NCBI RefSeq assembly: GCF_010726245.1
Contig: NZ_AP022561.1
Location: forward strand, 930,001-994,000
Source: Mycolicibacterium aichiense
GTDB lineage: Bacteria > Actinomycetota > Actinomycetes > Mycobacteriales > Mycobacteriaceae
Reading direction: 5' to 3'
Length of the DNA: 64,000 nt
Part shown: positions 8,490 to 16,722 of the stretch, piece by piece
How the letters are laid out: the number at the start of each line of letters is the position of its first letter
Position numbering within the stretch: the first letter of the stretch is position 1
Program-made: the position numbers and the translations under genes
Notes under the pieces: model-generated
Told to the model about the DNA's origin: nothing
Databases searched by the model: none
The model's input: only the letters and a program-made list of their open reading frames with translations

Positions 8490-9358
8490 CCGTTGACTTT
8501 TGCGATCACTCGCTCGGCGAACATCTCGAGATTGCGGATCTTGTCGTCCAGCGGCTCGAGATCGGGTCCCTTGATGTAGGGAAGCCGGAACCCGACCATC
8601 ACGTCGGTGATTCCCTTGTCCTCCAAGCGTTTCACGCCGTCGACGGTGAACGCGTCGAGTGAGATCACGTGGATTTCGAAGGGCCGGTCGGTCGTGCCTT
8701 CTTCTTCCCGATACCGGTTGAGCTTGACCAGCAGGTCGTCGAGATCATCGGTGCCGCCGCCGTGCATCCAGCCGTCGTTGCGTGCCGCCCGGCGTAGTGC
8801 AGCGTCGGCATGGCCGCCGATCAGGATGGGCAGCGGTTCGGACGGTGCCGGCGTCATCTTGGTCTTGGGGATGTCGTAGAACTCGCCATGGAATTCGAAG
8901 TAGTCACCGCTGGTGAGCCCGCGAATGATCTCGATGCATTCGTCCATCCGTTTGCCGCGCTTGGCGAACGGCACCCCCATCAGTTCGTAGTCCTCCGGCC
9001 ATGGACTCGTCCCCACCCCGAGTCCGACGCGGTTTCCGATCAACGCGGCCAGTGAGCCGGCCTGCTTGGCCACCAGGGCCGGCGGGCGGATCGGCAGTTT
9101 GAGCACGAAGAAGTTGAACTTGAGTCGTTCGGTGACGGCGCCCAGTGCCGCGGTGAGCAGGAACGTCTCGATGAACGGCTTGCCGTCCAGGAACTCCCGG
9201 TTGCCGTCCGGGGTGTACGGATAGGTGGAGTCCGACTCGTACGGATAGGCGATGCTGTCCGGAATCGTCATCCCGTCGTACCCGGCAGCCTCGACGGCCT
9301 TGGCGAGCGGGATGTAGAAGGACGGATCGATCATCGCCTCGGCGTAGGTGAATCGCAT
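8486..9358 (-). CDS. LLM class (luciferase-like) F420-dependent oxidoreductase, KstR-controlled
   Basis: A 290-aa TIM-barrel flavin/F420-dependent oxidoreductase. It shows LLM hallmarks: LFVLKLPIRPPALVAKQAGSL-type core, NRVGLGVGTSPWPEDYELMG and a PLPILIGGHADAALRRAAR segment. By synteny it corresponds to M. tuberculosis Rv0940c. A perfect KstR palindrome overlaps its -10 element, so it is very likely derepressed during cholesterol or sterol growth. The exact substrate is unknown. The ATG at 9358 lies six bases from TACTAT (-10), so it is probably leaderless. Confidence 0.9.
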   Translation of the reverse strand: MRFTYAEAMIDPSFYIPLAKAVEAAGYDGMTIPDSIAYPYESDSTYPYTPDGNREFLDGKPFIETFLLTAALGAVTERLKFNFFVLKLPIRPPALVAKQAGSLAALIGNRVGLGVGTSPWPEDYELMGVPFAKRGKRMDECIEIIRGLTSGDYFEFHGEFYDIPKTKMTPAPSEPLPILIGGHADAALRRAARNDGWMHGGGTDDLDDLLVKLNRYREEEGTTDRPFEIHVISLDAFTVDGVKRLEDKGITDVMVGFRLPYIKGPDLEPLDDKIRNLEMFAERVIAKVNG

Positions 9359-9364
9359 GCGGCG

Positions 9365-9370
9365 ATAGTA
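9365..9370 (-). promoter_or_regulatory. -10 element of LLM oxidoreductase gene
   Basis: TACTAT on the minus strand, six bases before the ATG at 9358. Its upstream two bases are shared with the KstR palindrome, a simple steric-repression layout. Confidence 0.55.
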
Positions 9371-9382
9371 GAACGTGTTCTA
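9369..9382. promoter_or_regulatory. KstR operator, perfect palindrome
   Basis: TAGAACGTGTTCTA matches TnnAACnnGTTnnA exactly and is fully palindromic. It sits 11 bp upstream of the LLM oxidoreductase start and covers the promoter. Confidence 0.9.
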
Positions 9383-9576
9383 CCTGTTGTGGTCGGAGAT
9401 CCTGATGGTCGGGAAGTGAACGCCGCTGATTTCGCGCCTGCTCGGAGTACTCTCGACCACACGAGCTGAGCCCACGCTCATTCATGATCATCTAAAACGC
9501 GCACCACGCGAACTGCGGTTCTCGGGGGCTATGCGTTCATGGGAAGTCAGGAAGAACGATCACCGCTCGTATCGCT

Positions 9577-10530
9577 GTGCTCCCGCAGCACACCACCTGC
9601 ACCACCGGCGGTCCGGATGCGGTCGCCGCGTTCATCTCGACCGCGTGGCGCGCGCAGGGCCGCGTCGACGGCCTCGATCCCCGTCACCCGATCCGGATAG
9701 CCCGGTTGGAGATCGGCCACGCCAGCGTCACCGAGGCGGAGTTTCCGGGGGCTCTGCACTTCGAAACCGACGGATGGCCCTGCTATCTCGTGACCGAGGT
9801 GAAGGCGGGCACAGTCCAGATCGGCGCCTCCGCCCGCGCCGAGCGATGCGCCTCCGGTGACGTGGTGCTCGCGGTGCGCCCCGGTCGACCATGCTCGGCG
9901 AACACCGAAGACGCCGAGGTGTCATTGACAGCGCTGTCGCCGGAGGCACTGCAGCGGATCACCGGTGACCAGGCGACCGACGACTCACCCGGTGTCCGCT
10001 TCACCTCCAACCGGCCGCGGTCGGATGTGGCGGCCGCGCAATGGGAAACGACCGTCGACTATGTGACGTCGACGCTGACGAGTGTCCTGTGCCCGGAGGA
10101 CGCCACGCTGGTGGTCGGTGGTGCCGTCTCATTGCTCGCATCGACGCTGCTGCATGTCTTTCCGAACACCTTCGCCGACGCCAAACACGTCGAGCACCCA
10201 CACGTCTGCGCACCGCTGGTGCGCCAGGCGATCGACTTCATCCAGGCCAACTGCGCGCGGGATATCTCGATGGCCGATATCGCGGCCGCCATCAACGTCA
10301 CGCCCCGAGCCGTGCAGTACATGTTCCGGCGGCATCTCGACACCACCCCGATGGCATATCTGCGCCGCGTCCGCCTGGACCGCGCGCACCGGGATCTCCT
10401 GGCTGCGGACCCGGCCCACGACACCGTCTCGGCTATCGCCACCCGCTGGGGCTTCGCCCATACCGGGCGGTTCAGCCAGGTCTACCGCGCCGAGTACGGG
10501 GAGTCGCCCAGCGTCACCCTGCACGGCTGA
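9577..10530 (+). CDS. AraC family transcriptional regulator
   Basis: A 317-aa protein (GTG start). The N-terminal about 200 residues form an AraC-type sensor, with segments LHFETDGWPCYLVTEVKAG and ASGDVVLAVRPGRPC reminiscent of the AraC_binding_2 sensor. The C-terminal double helix-turn-helix spans about residues 215-315 (ARDISMADIAAAINVTPRAVQYMFRRH; MAYLRRVRLDRAH; ATRWGFAHTGRFSQVYRAEYGESP). Ligand and targets are unknown. The 218-bp region before it holds the KstR site serving the opposite gene; I see no second operator there. Confidence 0.9.
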   Translation: MLPQHTTCTTGGPDAVAAFISTAWRAQGRVDGLDPRHPIRIARLEIGHASVTEAEFPGALHFETDGWPCYLVTEVKAGTVQIGASARAERCASGDVVLAVRPGRPCSANTEDAEVSLTALSPEALQRITGDQATDDSPGVRFTSNRPRSDVAAAQWETTVDYVTSTLTSVLCPEDATLVVGGAVSLLASTLLHVFPNTFADAKHVEHPHVCAPLVRQAIDFIQANCARDISMADIAAAINVTPRAVQYMFRRHLDTTPMAYLRRVRLDRAHRDLLAADPAHDTVSAIATRWGFAHTGRFSQVYRAEYGESPSVTLHG

Positions 10531-10562
10531 CCGGCGCTCGGCGCCGCTGAAGTGGTTGCGAG

Positions 10563-11021
10563 TCAGGCTTTTTGGCCCCAGGTGGCCTGCGCGCCCGAGT
10601 CGCCGATGCGGTAGACCTGAACGATCGTCGCGATACCGACCACCACCACGAACACCGTGATGACGGCCGCGAAGACCGTCGACAGCGAGCGTCCACGGGC
10701 GGCGCTGACATGCACAACCGCCAACAGCACCGCCGCAACCAGCAGCGCCAGCGAGAAGAAGATCATCGTGTCGCCCAGCTCGGTGTGAGTGTGCACCACC
10801 GGCGACCGGCCGACCTGGTGCTCGAGCCACTCGCCGGCCTCGGTGGTCAGCGGGGTCAACACCGTGACCACCAGCGACAACGCGAGCACCAGCCACACCA
10901 GGCGCTGTCGGGCCGCAGGCCATACCGCACAGAGGATGGCCAGGACCGCGGTCAGCGGCGCGAGAACCACGATGAAATGGACGAACAGGACGTGAGCAGG
11001 CAGGCCGTTGAACGTCGACAC
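10563..11021 (-). CDS. DUF2231 family membrane protein
   Basis: A 152-aa integral membrane protein with about four transmembrane helices. The N-terminus MSTFNGLPAHVLFVHFIVVLAPL is the DUF2231 signature (paired histidines in HVLFVHF), which suggests metal or heme coordination in the membrane. The loop THTELGDTM carries further histidines. Function is unknown. It is convergent with the AraC gene and divergent from the MFS gene. Confidence 0.82.
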   Translation of the reverse strand: MSTFNGLPAHVLFVHFIVVLAPLTAVLAILCAVWPAARQRLVWLVLALSLVVTVLTPLTTEAGEWLEHQVGRSPVVHTHTELGDTMIFFSLALLVAAVLLAVVHVSAARGRSLSTVFAAVITVFVVVVGIATIVQVYRIGDSGAQATWGQKA

Positions 11022-11047
11022 GGGCGAATACTACTTCGCGGGTGGTA

Positions 11048-11053
11048 CATAAT
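11048..11053 (+). promoter_or_regulatory. -10 element of MFS gene
   Basis: CATAAT, eight bases before the ATG at 11062; no Shine-Dalgarno sequence. Confidence 0.4.
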
Positions 11054-11061
11054 CGGCCGTA

Positions 11062-12225
11062 ATGACTGCGTGGCTGACCCGCAATGTGCGGGTGCTCTCG
11101 GCGGTGTCGTTTCTGCAGGACGCCGCGAGCGAGCTGCTCTATCCGCTGCTTCCGATCTACCTGACCGCGGTGCTGGGTGCGCCGCCGTCGGTCGTGGGTG
11201 CAATCGAAGGTGCCGCGGAGGGGGCGGCCTCGATGACCAAGCTCGCAGTGGGACCGCTCGGTGACCGGTTCGCCAAACGGCCTTTGATCGCAACGGGATA
11301 CGGCATGGCCGCGCTGGGGAAGGTGATCATCGCCGTGGCCGGCGCCTGGCCCGGTGTGCTCGCAGGCCGGGTCGTCGACCGCCTCGGTAAGGGGATCCGG
11401 GGCGCACCGCGCGATGCACTGCTGGTCGAAGGGATCGACAAACCGTTGCGCGGCAGGGTTTTTGGCTTCCACCGTGCGATGGACACTCTCGGTGCGGTGG
11501 TCGGGCCATTACTTGGCCTGGCGGGCTACGAGTTGCTCGATCACCACATTGCGCCGCTGCTGTACATCGCGATCGTGCCCGCGGTGCTGTCCGTGCTGTT
11601 GGTCGTGCTGGTCCGCGAACCCCGGCGTGCCGAGCCCCGAGTCGCGCGGGCGCCGATCTTCACAGGGCTGCGGGAACTGCCGCGCAGATACTGGCGCGTG
11701 ACCACGCTGCTGGTCGGCTTCGGCGTGGTCAACTTTCCCGACGCGTTACTGCTGTTGCGGCTCAACGAGATCGGCTTCGGAGTTGTGCAGGTAATCCTTG
11801 CCTATGTCGGCTACAACCTGGTGTATGCGCTGGGCAGCTTTCCCGCGGGCGTGCTCGCCGACCGGTTGCCACGTTCGGCGGTGTTCGGCTTCGGGCTGGT
11901 CTTCTTCGCCGTCGGCTACATCGGGCTCGGGTTGACCACAGATTCCACGGCCGCATGGCTGCTGATCGCGTCGTACGGGATGTTCACCGCATGCACCGAC
12001 GGCGTCGGCAAGGCTTGGATCTCCTCGCTCGTCGGCGGTGACCGGCAGGCCAGTGCGCAGGGAGTGTTCCAGGGCGCAACGGGATTCGCGGTACTGGTCG
12101 CCGGGCTGTGGGCCGGGTTGCTGTGGGGCGGCGACGGCCGATTGCCCCTGCTGATCTCCGGCGCGGCCGGCGCCTGCTTTGCGACTGTGTTGCTGGTGCC
12201 GCCGGCAGTGCGGCGCCTTCGTTAG
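11062..12225 (+). CDS. MFS transporter
   Basis: A 387-aa major facilitator with about 11-12 hydrophobic helices. The loop GPLGDRFAKRPLIATGYG corresponds to the MFS signature between helices 2 and 3, and GRVVDRLGKGIRGAPRDALL lies between helices 4 and 5, as in the YfkL/FSR-like group. It is likely a proton-linked exporter, substrate unknown. The stop TAG at 12223 doubles as part of the cobF -10 hexamer. Confidence 0.88.
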   Translation: MTAWLTRNVRVLSAVSFLQDAASELLYPLLPIYLTAVLGAPPSVVGAIEGAAEGAASMTKLAVGPLGDRFAKRPLIATGYGMAALGKVIIAVAGAWPGVLAGRVVDRLGKGIRGAPRDALLVEGIDKPLRGRVFGFHRAMDTLGAVVGPLLGLAGYELLDHHIAPLLYIAIVPAVLSVLLVVLVREPRRAEPRVARAPIFTGLRELPRRYWRVTTLLVGFGVVNFPDALLLLRLNEIGFGVVQVILAYVGYNLVYALGSFPAGVLADRLPRSAVFGFGLVFFAVGYIGLGLTTDSTAAWLLIASYGMFTACTDGVGKAWISSLVGGDRQASAQGVFQGATGFAVLVAGLWAGLLWGGDGRLPLLISGAAGACFATVLLVPPAVRRLR

Positions 12226-12228
12226 GCT
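12223..12228 (+). promoter_or_regulatory. -10 element of cobF, probably leaderless
   Basis: TAGGCT begins on the stop codon of the MFS gene and ends six bases before the cobF GTG; no Shine-Dalgarno sequence. Confidence 0.45.
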
Positions 12229-12234
12229 GCCCCG

Positions 12235-12969
12235 GTGCGCACCATCCACGTCATCGGTATCGGGGCCGGCGATCCCGACTACGTGACATCGCAGGCGATC
12301 CGCGCGCTGGGCGACACCGACGTGTTCTTCGCGATGGACAAGGGCGAGACGAAAAGCGACCTTGTCGCCCTGCGCCGCGAGATCTGCGCGAGGTTCATCG
12401 ACGAGCCCGGCTACCGGTTCGTGGAACTGCCCGACCCGAAACGCGCGTCCGACGGCGACTACACCGAGGCCGTCGCCGACTGGCATTCCGCCCGCGCCGA
12501 GCTGTGGGCCCAGGCCATCGACACCGAGCTCGGGCCCGATGGCGTCGGCGCCTTCCTCGCGTGGGGCGACCCGTCGCTCTACGACAGCACCCTGCGGATC
12601 CTCGACGAGGTTGCCCGGCACGTCGAATTCGACTACGACGTCATCCCCGGCATCACCGCAATCCAGGCGCTGACCGCGCGGCACCGGATCCCGCTCAATG
12701 ACGTGGGCGAACCCGTGCTCATCACCACCGGGCGGAAACTGCGCAAGACCGGCCTGACCGGCTCGGCCGTGGTGATGCTCGACGGCGACTGCGCCTTCCT
12801 CGGCTGCCCGCCGCAGACCCGGATCTGGTGGGGCGCCTACCTCGGCACCGGAGACGAACTGTTGATGTCGGGCACCGTCGGCGAGGTGGGCGAGCGCATC
12901 GCCGCGCTGCGCGCCGAGGCTCGCGCGAAACACGGCTGGATCATGGACATCTATCTCTTGCGGGCCTAG
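12235..12969 (+). CDS. cobF: Precorrin-6A synthase (deacetylating), CobF
   Basis: SAM-dependent methyltransferase of the aerobic cobalamin pathway: it methylates C1 and removes acetate from precorrin-5 to give precorrin-6A. The 244-aa protein has the tetrapyrrole methylase SAM motif VIGIGAGDPDYVTSQA, the FLAWGDPSLYDST segment and VIPGITAIQAL. It is isolated from other cob genes here, between an MFS transporter and a holin-like gene. The M. tuberculosis complex is known to have lost cobF through a deletion next to its truncated fpg-like gene Rv0944; both genes look intact here. Confidence 0.95.
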   Translation: MRTIHVIGIGAGDPDYVTSQAIRALGDTDVFFAMDKGETKSDLVALRREICARFIDEPGYRFVELPDPKRASDGDYTEAVADWHSARAELWAQAIDTELGPDGVGAFLAWGDPSLYDSTLRILDEVARHVEFDYDVIPGITAIQALTARHRIPLNDVGEPVLITTGRKLRKTGLTGSAVVMLDGDCAFLGCPPQTRIWWGAYLGTGDELLMSGTVGEVGERIAALRAEARAKHGWIMDIYLLRA

Positions 12970-12996
12970 GCGGGCGCATTCTGGGAGAATTCCCGC

Positions 12997-13389
12997 ATGG
13001 GACAGTTCCTCCTCCGCGCCGCGGTGACCGGGCTGGCGCTGTGGGTTGTGACGTTGATCGTGCCCGGCATCAGCTTCGTGGGTGGTGACACCACGCTGCA
13101 GCGAGCCGGCATCATTCTGGTGGTCGCCATCGTCTTCGGCGTGGTGAACGCGATCATCAAGCCCGTCGTGCAGATCTTGTCGATACCGCTCTACATCCTC
13201 ACGCTCGGGCTGTTTCACGTCGTGATCAATGCGCTGATGTTGTGGATCACGGCCTGGATCACCGACCACACCACCCACTGGGGACTGCAGATCGACCAGT
13301 TCTGGTGGACCGCCATCTGGGCGGCGATCGCGCTGTCGATCGTGGGGTGGCTGTTCTCGCTACCGCTGCGTGACGCCGACCGCCGCTAA
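12997..13389 (+). CDS. Phage-holin-like family membrane protein (4 TM, superfamily IV)
   Basis: A 130-aa protein with about four transmembrane helices, of the chromosomal 4-TMS phage holin family: VVTLIVPGISFVGGDTTLQRAGIILVVAIVFGVVNAIIKPVVQILSIPLYILTLGLFHVVINALML (read as consecutive core helices). The NAIIKPV and LGLF motifs are typical. These genes are widespread in non-phage contexts, and no other phage gene is nearby. GGGAG precedes the ATG as a ribosome-binding site. Function unknown. Confidence 0.85.
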   Translation: MGQFLLRAAVTGLALWVVTLIVPGISFVGGDTTLQRAGIILVVAIVFGVVNAIIKPVVQILSIPLYILTLGLFHVVINALMLWITAWITDHTTHWGLQIDQFWWTAIWAAIALSIVGWLFSLPLRDADRR

Positions 13390-13392
13390 CCT
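13387..13392 (+). promoter_or_regulatory. -10 element of Fpg/Nei gene, probably leaderless
   Basis: TAACCT starts on the stop codon of the holin-like gene and lies six bases before the ATG at 13399. Confidence 0.45.
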
Positions 13393-13398
13393 GAACCT

Positions 13399-14262
13399 AT
13401 GCCCGAACTGCCCGAAGTCGAGGCCCTGGCCGACCATCTGCGCCGGCATGCCGTCGGCCAGACGGTCGGGCGCATCGATGTCGCCGCGCTGTCGGTGCTG
13501 AAGACGTTCGACCCGCCACCGACTGCGCTGCACGGACAACCCGTGACGGGCGCGGCCCGCTGGGGCAAGTACCTCGGGATGCAGGCCGGGGGGTTGTGGC
13601 TGATCACCCACCTGTCGAGGGCGGGCTGGCTGAAATGGAGCGACAAGCTCGCGGCCGCGCCGCTCAAGCCGGGTAAGGGCCCGATCGGACTGCGGGTGCA
13701 CCTCGGAACGCCCGGCGACGCACCCGGTTTCGACCTGACCGAGGCAGGCACCCAGAAGCGGCTCGCGGTGTGGATCGTCGACGACCCGGCCAAGGTTCCC
13801 GGCATCGCAACGCTGGGCCCCGACGCTCTGGAGATCGGACCCGAACAGCTGGCCGACATTCTCAAGCCGCATGGCGGACGGATCAAGACGGTGATCACCG
13901 ATCAGAAGGTGATCGCCGGAATCGGCAACGCCTACAGCGACGAGATACTGCACGTGGCGAAACTGTCGCCGTTCGCGACGGCCAACAAGCTCACCGCCGC
14001 GCAACTCGGCGCCCTGCACGACGCGATGATCACTGTGCTGACCGACGCTGTGCAGCGTTCGGTGGGGCAGCAGGCCGCAACGCTGAAGGGGGAGAAGCGA
14101 TCTGGACTACGGGTCCATGCCCGTACCGGCTTGCCCTGCCCGGTGTGCGGTGACACCGTGCGCGAGGTCTCCTTCGTCGACAAGTCGTTTCAGTACTGCC
14201 CGACGTGTCAGACCGGCGGCAAGGTGCTGGCCGACCGGCGGATGTCGAAGCTGCTGAAGTAG
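13399..14262 (+). CDS. Fpg/Nei family DNA glycosylase (formamidopyrimidine/AP lyase type)
   Basis: Base-excision-repair glycosylase, 287 aa. It keeps the N-terminal catalytic MPELPEVE (P2 Schiff-base nucleophile, E3). The helix-two-turn-helix QKVIAGIGNAYSDEIL is intact. A C-terminal zinc finger follows: CPVCGDTVREVSF ... YCPTC. The locus corresponds to Rv0944, which in M. tuberculosis is only a C-terminal remnant, so this is the full-length ancestral form. Substrate (8-oxoG, FapyG or oxidised pyrimidine) is unresolved. Confidence 0.93.
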   Translation: MPELPEVEALADHLRRHAVGQTVGRIDVAALSVLKTFDPPPTALHGQPVTGAARWGKYLGMQAGGLWLITHLSRAGWLKWSDKLAAAPLKPGKGPIGLRVHLGTPGDAPGFDLTEAGTQKRLAVWIVDDPAKVPGIATLGPDALEIGPEQLADILKPHGGRIKTVITDQKVIAGIGNAYSDEILHVAKLSPFATANKLTAAQLGALHDAMITVLTDAVQRSVGQQAATLKGEKRSGLRVHARTGLPCPVCGDTVREVSFVDKSFQYCPTCQTGGKVLADRRMSKLLK

Positions 14263-14263
14263 A

Positions 14264-14269
14264 TACACT
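14264..14269 (+). promoter_or_regulatory. -10 element of SDR gene, probably leaderless
   Basis: TACACT, seven bases before the GTG at 14277; no Shine-Dalgarno sequence. Confidence 0.5.
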
Positions 14270-14276
14270 GCGCCCC

Positions 14277-15026
14277 GTGACCCGGAAGAAGATCCTCATC
14301 ACCGGGGCGAGTTCCGGACTCGGGGCCGGGATGGCCCGCGCGTTCGCGGCGAAGGGTCGCGATCTGGCGTTGTGCGCGCGCCGTCTGGACCGCCTCGACG
14401 AGTTGAAGGCCGAACTGACCAGGCGGCACCCCAACATCACGGTTGCCATCGCCGCTTTGGACGTCGACGACCACGACCGGGTGCCCGAGGTGTTCGCCGA
14501 ACTCTCCGATCAACTCGGCGGCATCGACCGGGTCATCGTCAACGCCGGGATCGGCAAGGGCGCCCCGCTCGGCTCCGGCAAGTTGTGGGCCAACAAGGCC
14601 ACCATCGAGACCAACCTGGTCTCGGCGCTGGTGCAGATCGAGGCGGCGCTGGCGATGTTGCGGGCGGCGGGCTCGGGGCATCTGGTGCTGATGTCGAGTG
14701 TGATGGGCAACCGCGGCGTTCCCGGCGTCAAGGCCGCCTACGCGGCGAGCAAGGCCGGGCTGAGCTCGCTGGGTGAGTCCTTGCGCGCCGAATATGCCTC
14801 TGGCCCAATCAGAGTCACCGTCATCGAACCCGGCTACATCGAGTCGGAGATGACCGCGAAATCGAAGACCACCATGCTGATGGTCGACACCGACACCGGC
14901 GTGCGCCAGATCGTCGCGGCCATCGAGCGGGAACCCGGGCGCGCGGTCGTGCCCGGGTGGCCGTGGATTCCGCTGGTGGCGCTGATGAAGGTGGTACCGA
15001 CCCGGTTCGCCAAGCTGTTCGCCTAG
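14277..15026 (+). CDS. SDR family oxidoreductase (Rv0945-like)
   Basis: A 249-aa classical short-chain dehydrogenase: cofactor motif [19 protein letters not shown], catalytic Ser in LMSSVMG and YxxxK as AYAASKAGL, then the EPGYIESEM segment. A conserved DHDRVPEVF region precedes the NAG motif. GTG 14277 is preferred over an upstream ATG inside the glycosylase gene because of the -10 position and the fold boundary. It probably acts on a lipid or keto-acyl substrate. Its stop shares CTAG with that of convergent pgi. Confidence 0.92.
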   Translation: MTRKKILITGASSGLGAGMARAFAAKGRDLALCARRLDRLDELKAELTRRHPNITVAIAALDVDDHDRVPEVFAELSDQLGGIDRVIVNAGIGKGAPLGSGKLWANKATIETNLVSALVQIEAALAMLRAAGSGHLVLMSSVMGNRGVPGVKAAYAASKAGLSSLGESLRAEYASGPIRVTVIEPGYIESEMTAKSKTTMLMVDTDTGVRQIVAAIEREPGRAVVPGWPWIPLVALMKVVPTRFAKLFA

Positions 15027-16672
15027 CGAGCTCGGCCGCGCTCCTCGCGATAACGCCGCACCAGCTCGTCGGTCGAGCTGTCGGTCTGCTTGGGCGGCGA
15101 GCCGTCGCTGGTGATCACTCCGAGCAGCGCCTTCGCCTGAGTCTTGCCCAGCTCGACGCCCCACTGGTCGAACGAGTCGATACCCCAGATCACGCCCTCG
15201 GTGAACACCTGGTGTTCGTAGAGCGCGATCAGCTGGCCCACCACCGACGGGGTCAACCGGTCCGCCAGGATCGACGTGCTGGGCCGGTTGCCCGGCATCA
15301 CCTTGTGTGGAACGACATCGGCCGGGGTTCCTTCGGCCGCGATCTCCTCGGCCGTCTTGCCGAACGCCAGCACCTGGGTCTGGGCGAAGAAGTTGCTCAT
15401 CAACAGGTCGTGCATGCTGCCCGACCCGTCGGCGGTCGGAAGGTCGTCCGTGGGCTGGGAGAACCCGATGAAGTCCGCGGGAACCAGCCGGGTGCCCTGG
15501 TGCAGCAGTTGGTAGAACGCATGCTGGCCGTTGGTTCCCGGCTCGCCCCAGAAGATCTCACCCGTCGGCGTCGTCACCGGGGAACCGTCGGCCTTCACCG
15601 ACTTACCGTTGGACTCCATCGTCAGCTGCTGCAGGTACGCCGCGAAGCGGGACAGGTCATTCGAGTACGGCAGCACCGCACGGGTCTCGGCGCCGAAGAA
15701 GTCCGAATACCACAGGCCGATCAGCCCGAGCAGTGCCGGCGCATTGGATTCCAAAGGCGCAGTGGCGAAGTGGCGGTCGACGATGTGGAAACCGGACAGG
15801 AAGTCGGCGAACGCCTCCCGGCCGATCACCGCCATCACCGACAGGCCGATCGCCGAATCGACCGAGTAGCGGCCGCCCACCCAGTCCCAGAAGCCGAACA
15901 TGTTGGCGGTGTTGATGCCGAAGTTGTCCACCAGCTTCTTGTTCGTGGAGACAGCCACGAAGTGCTTCGACACCGCGGCGTCGCCGAGGGCGTCGGTCAG
16001 CCAGCGCCGGGCGGCGGTGGCATTGGTCAACGTCTCCAGCGTCGAGAACGTCTTGGATGCGACGATGAAAAGCGTTGTGGCAGGGTCGAGCCCGTCGAGC
16101 TTGGCGACCAGGTCGGCCGGGTCGACGTTGGAGACGAACCGGGCCGAGATGCCGGCGTCGGCGTAGTGCCGCAACGCCTGATACACCATCACCGGGCCCA
16201 GATCCGAGCCGCCGATGCCGATGTTGACCACGGTCTTGATCCGCTCGCCGGTGGCGCCGGTCCATTCGCCGCTACGCAGCCGGTCGGTGAAGTCGCCCAT
16301 CGCGTCGAGCACCTGGTGCACGTCGGCGACCACGTTCTGACCGTCGACCTCCAGGGTGGCGTCACGCGGCAGACGAAGCGCGGTGTGCAGCACCGCGCGG
16401 TTCTCGGAGGTGTTGATGTGCTGCCCGGCCAGCATGGCGTCGCGGCGCTCTTCGAGGTTCGCGGCGCGGGCCAGATCGACCAGCAGCGACAGTGTCTCCC
16501 GGGTGACGCGGTGCTTGCTGTAGTCGATGTACAGGTCGCCGACGGTCAGCGTGAGCTCGCGGCCGCGGGCCGGATCTTCGTCGAAAAACTCGCGGAGGTG
16601 TTTCCCGGCGATCTGGTCGTGGTGGCGACTCAGCGCGTTCCATTCCGGTGTAGCGGAAATGTCTCCAGTCAT
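15023..16672 (-). CDS. pgi: Glucose-6-phosphate isomerase
   Basis: Interconverts glucose-6-phosphate and fructose-6-phosphate in glycolysis and gluconeogenesis. Full length at 549 aa. It carries both family signatures: the [19 protein letters not shown] region and [14 protein letters not shown] near the C-terminus, plus the catalytic Glu region [13 protein letters not shown] and [15 protein letters not shown] seven bases before the ATG suggests a leaderless transcript. It is divergent from the aldehyde dehydrogenase gene (50-bp gap) and orthologous by position to Rv0946c. Confidence 0.98.
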   Translation of the reverse strand: MTGDISATPEWNALSRHHDQIAGKHLREFFDEDPARGRELTLTVGDLYIDYSKHRVTRETLSLLVDLARAANLEERRDAMLAGQHINTSENRAVLHTALRLPRDATLEVDGQNVVADVHQVLDAMGDFTDRLRSGEWTGATGERIKTVVNIGIGGSDLGPVMVYQALRHYADAGISARFVSNVDPADLVAKLDGLDPATTLFIVASKTFSTLETLTNATAARRWLTDALGDAAVSKHFVAVSTNKKLVDNFGINTANMFGFWDWVGGRYSVDSAIGLSVMAVIGREAFADFLSGFHIVDRHFATAPLESNAPALLGLIGLWYSDFFGAETRAVLPYSNDLSRFAAYLQQLTMESNGKSVKADGSPVTTPTGEIFWGEPGTNGQHAFYQLLHQGTRLVPADFIGFSQPTDDLPTADGSGSMHDLLMSNFFAQTQVLAFGKTAEEIAAEGTPADVVPHKVMPGNRPSTSILADRLTPSVVGQLIALYEHQVFTEGVIWGIDSFDQWGVELGKTQAKALLGVITSDGSPPKQTDSSTDELVRRYREERGRAR

Positions 16673-16679
16673 TCGTTCG

Positions 16680-16685
16680 ACCCTA
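16680..16685 (-). promoter_or_regulatory. -10 element of pgi, probably leaderless
   Basis: TAGGGT on the minus strand, seven bases before the ATG at 16672. Confidence 0.5.
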
Positions 16686-16722
16686 GTGTGACGAGGTGAC
16701 CAAAGGTGTACATGATGGTGGT

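Noticed and set aside
12997..13389. Prophage remnant suggested by the holin-like protein
   Set aside because: This holin superfamily is common in normal chromosomes; no integrase, endolysin or phage gene is near and synteny is intact.
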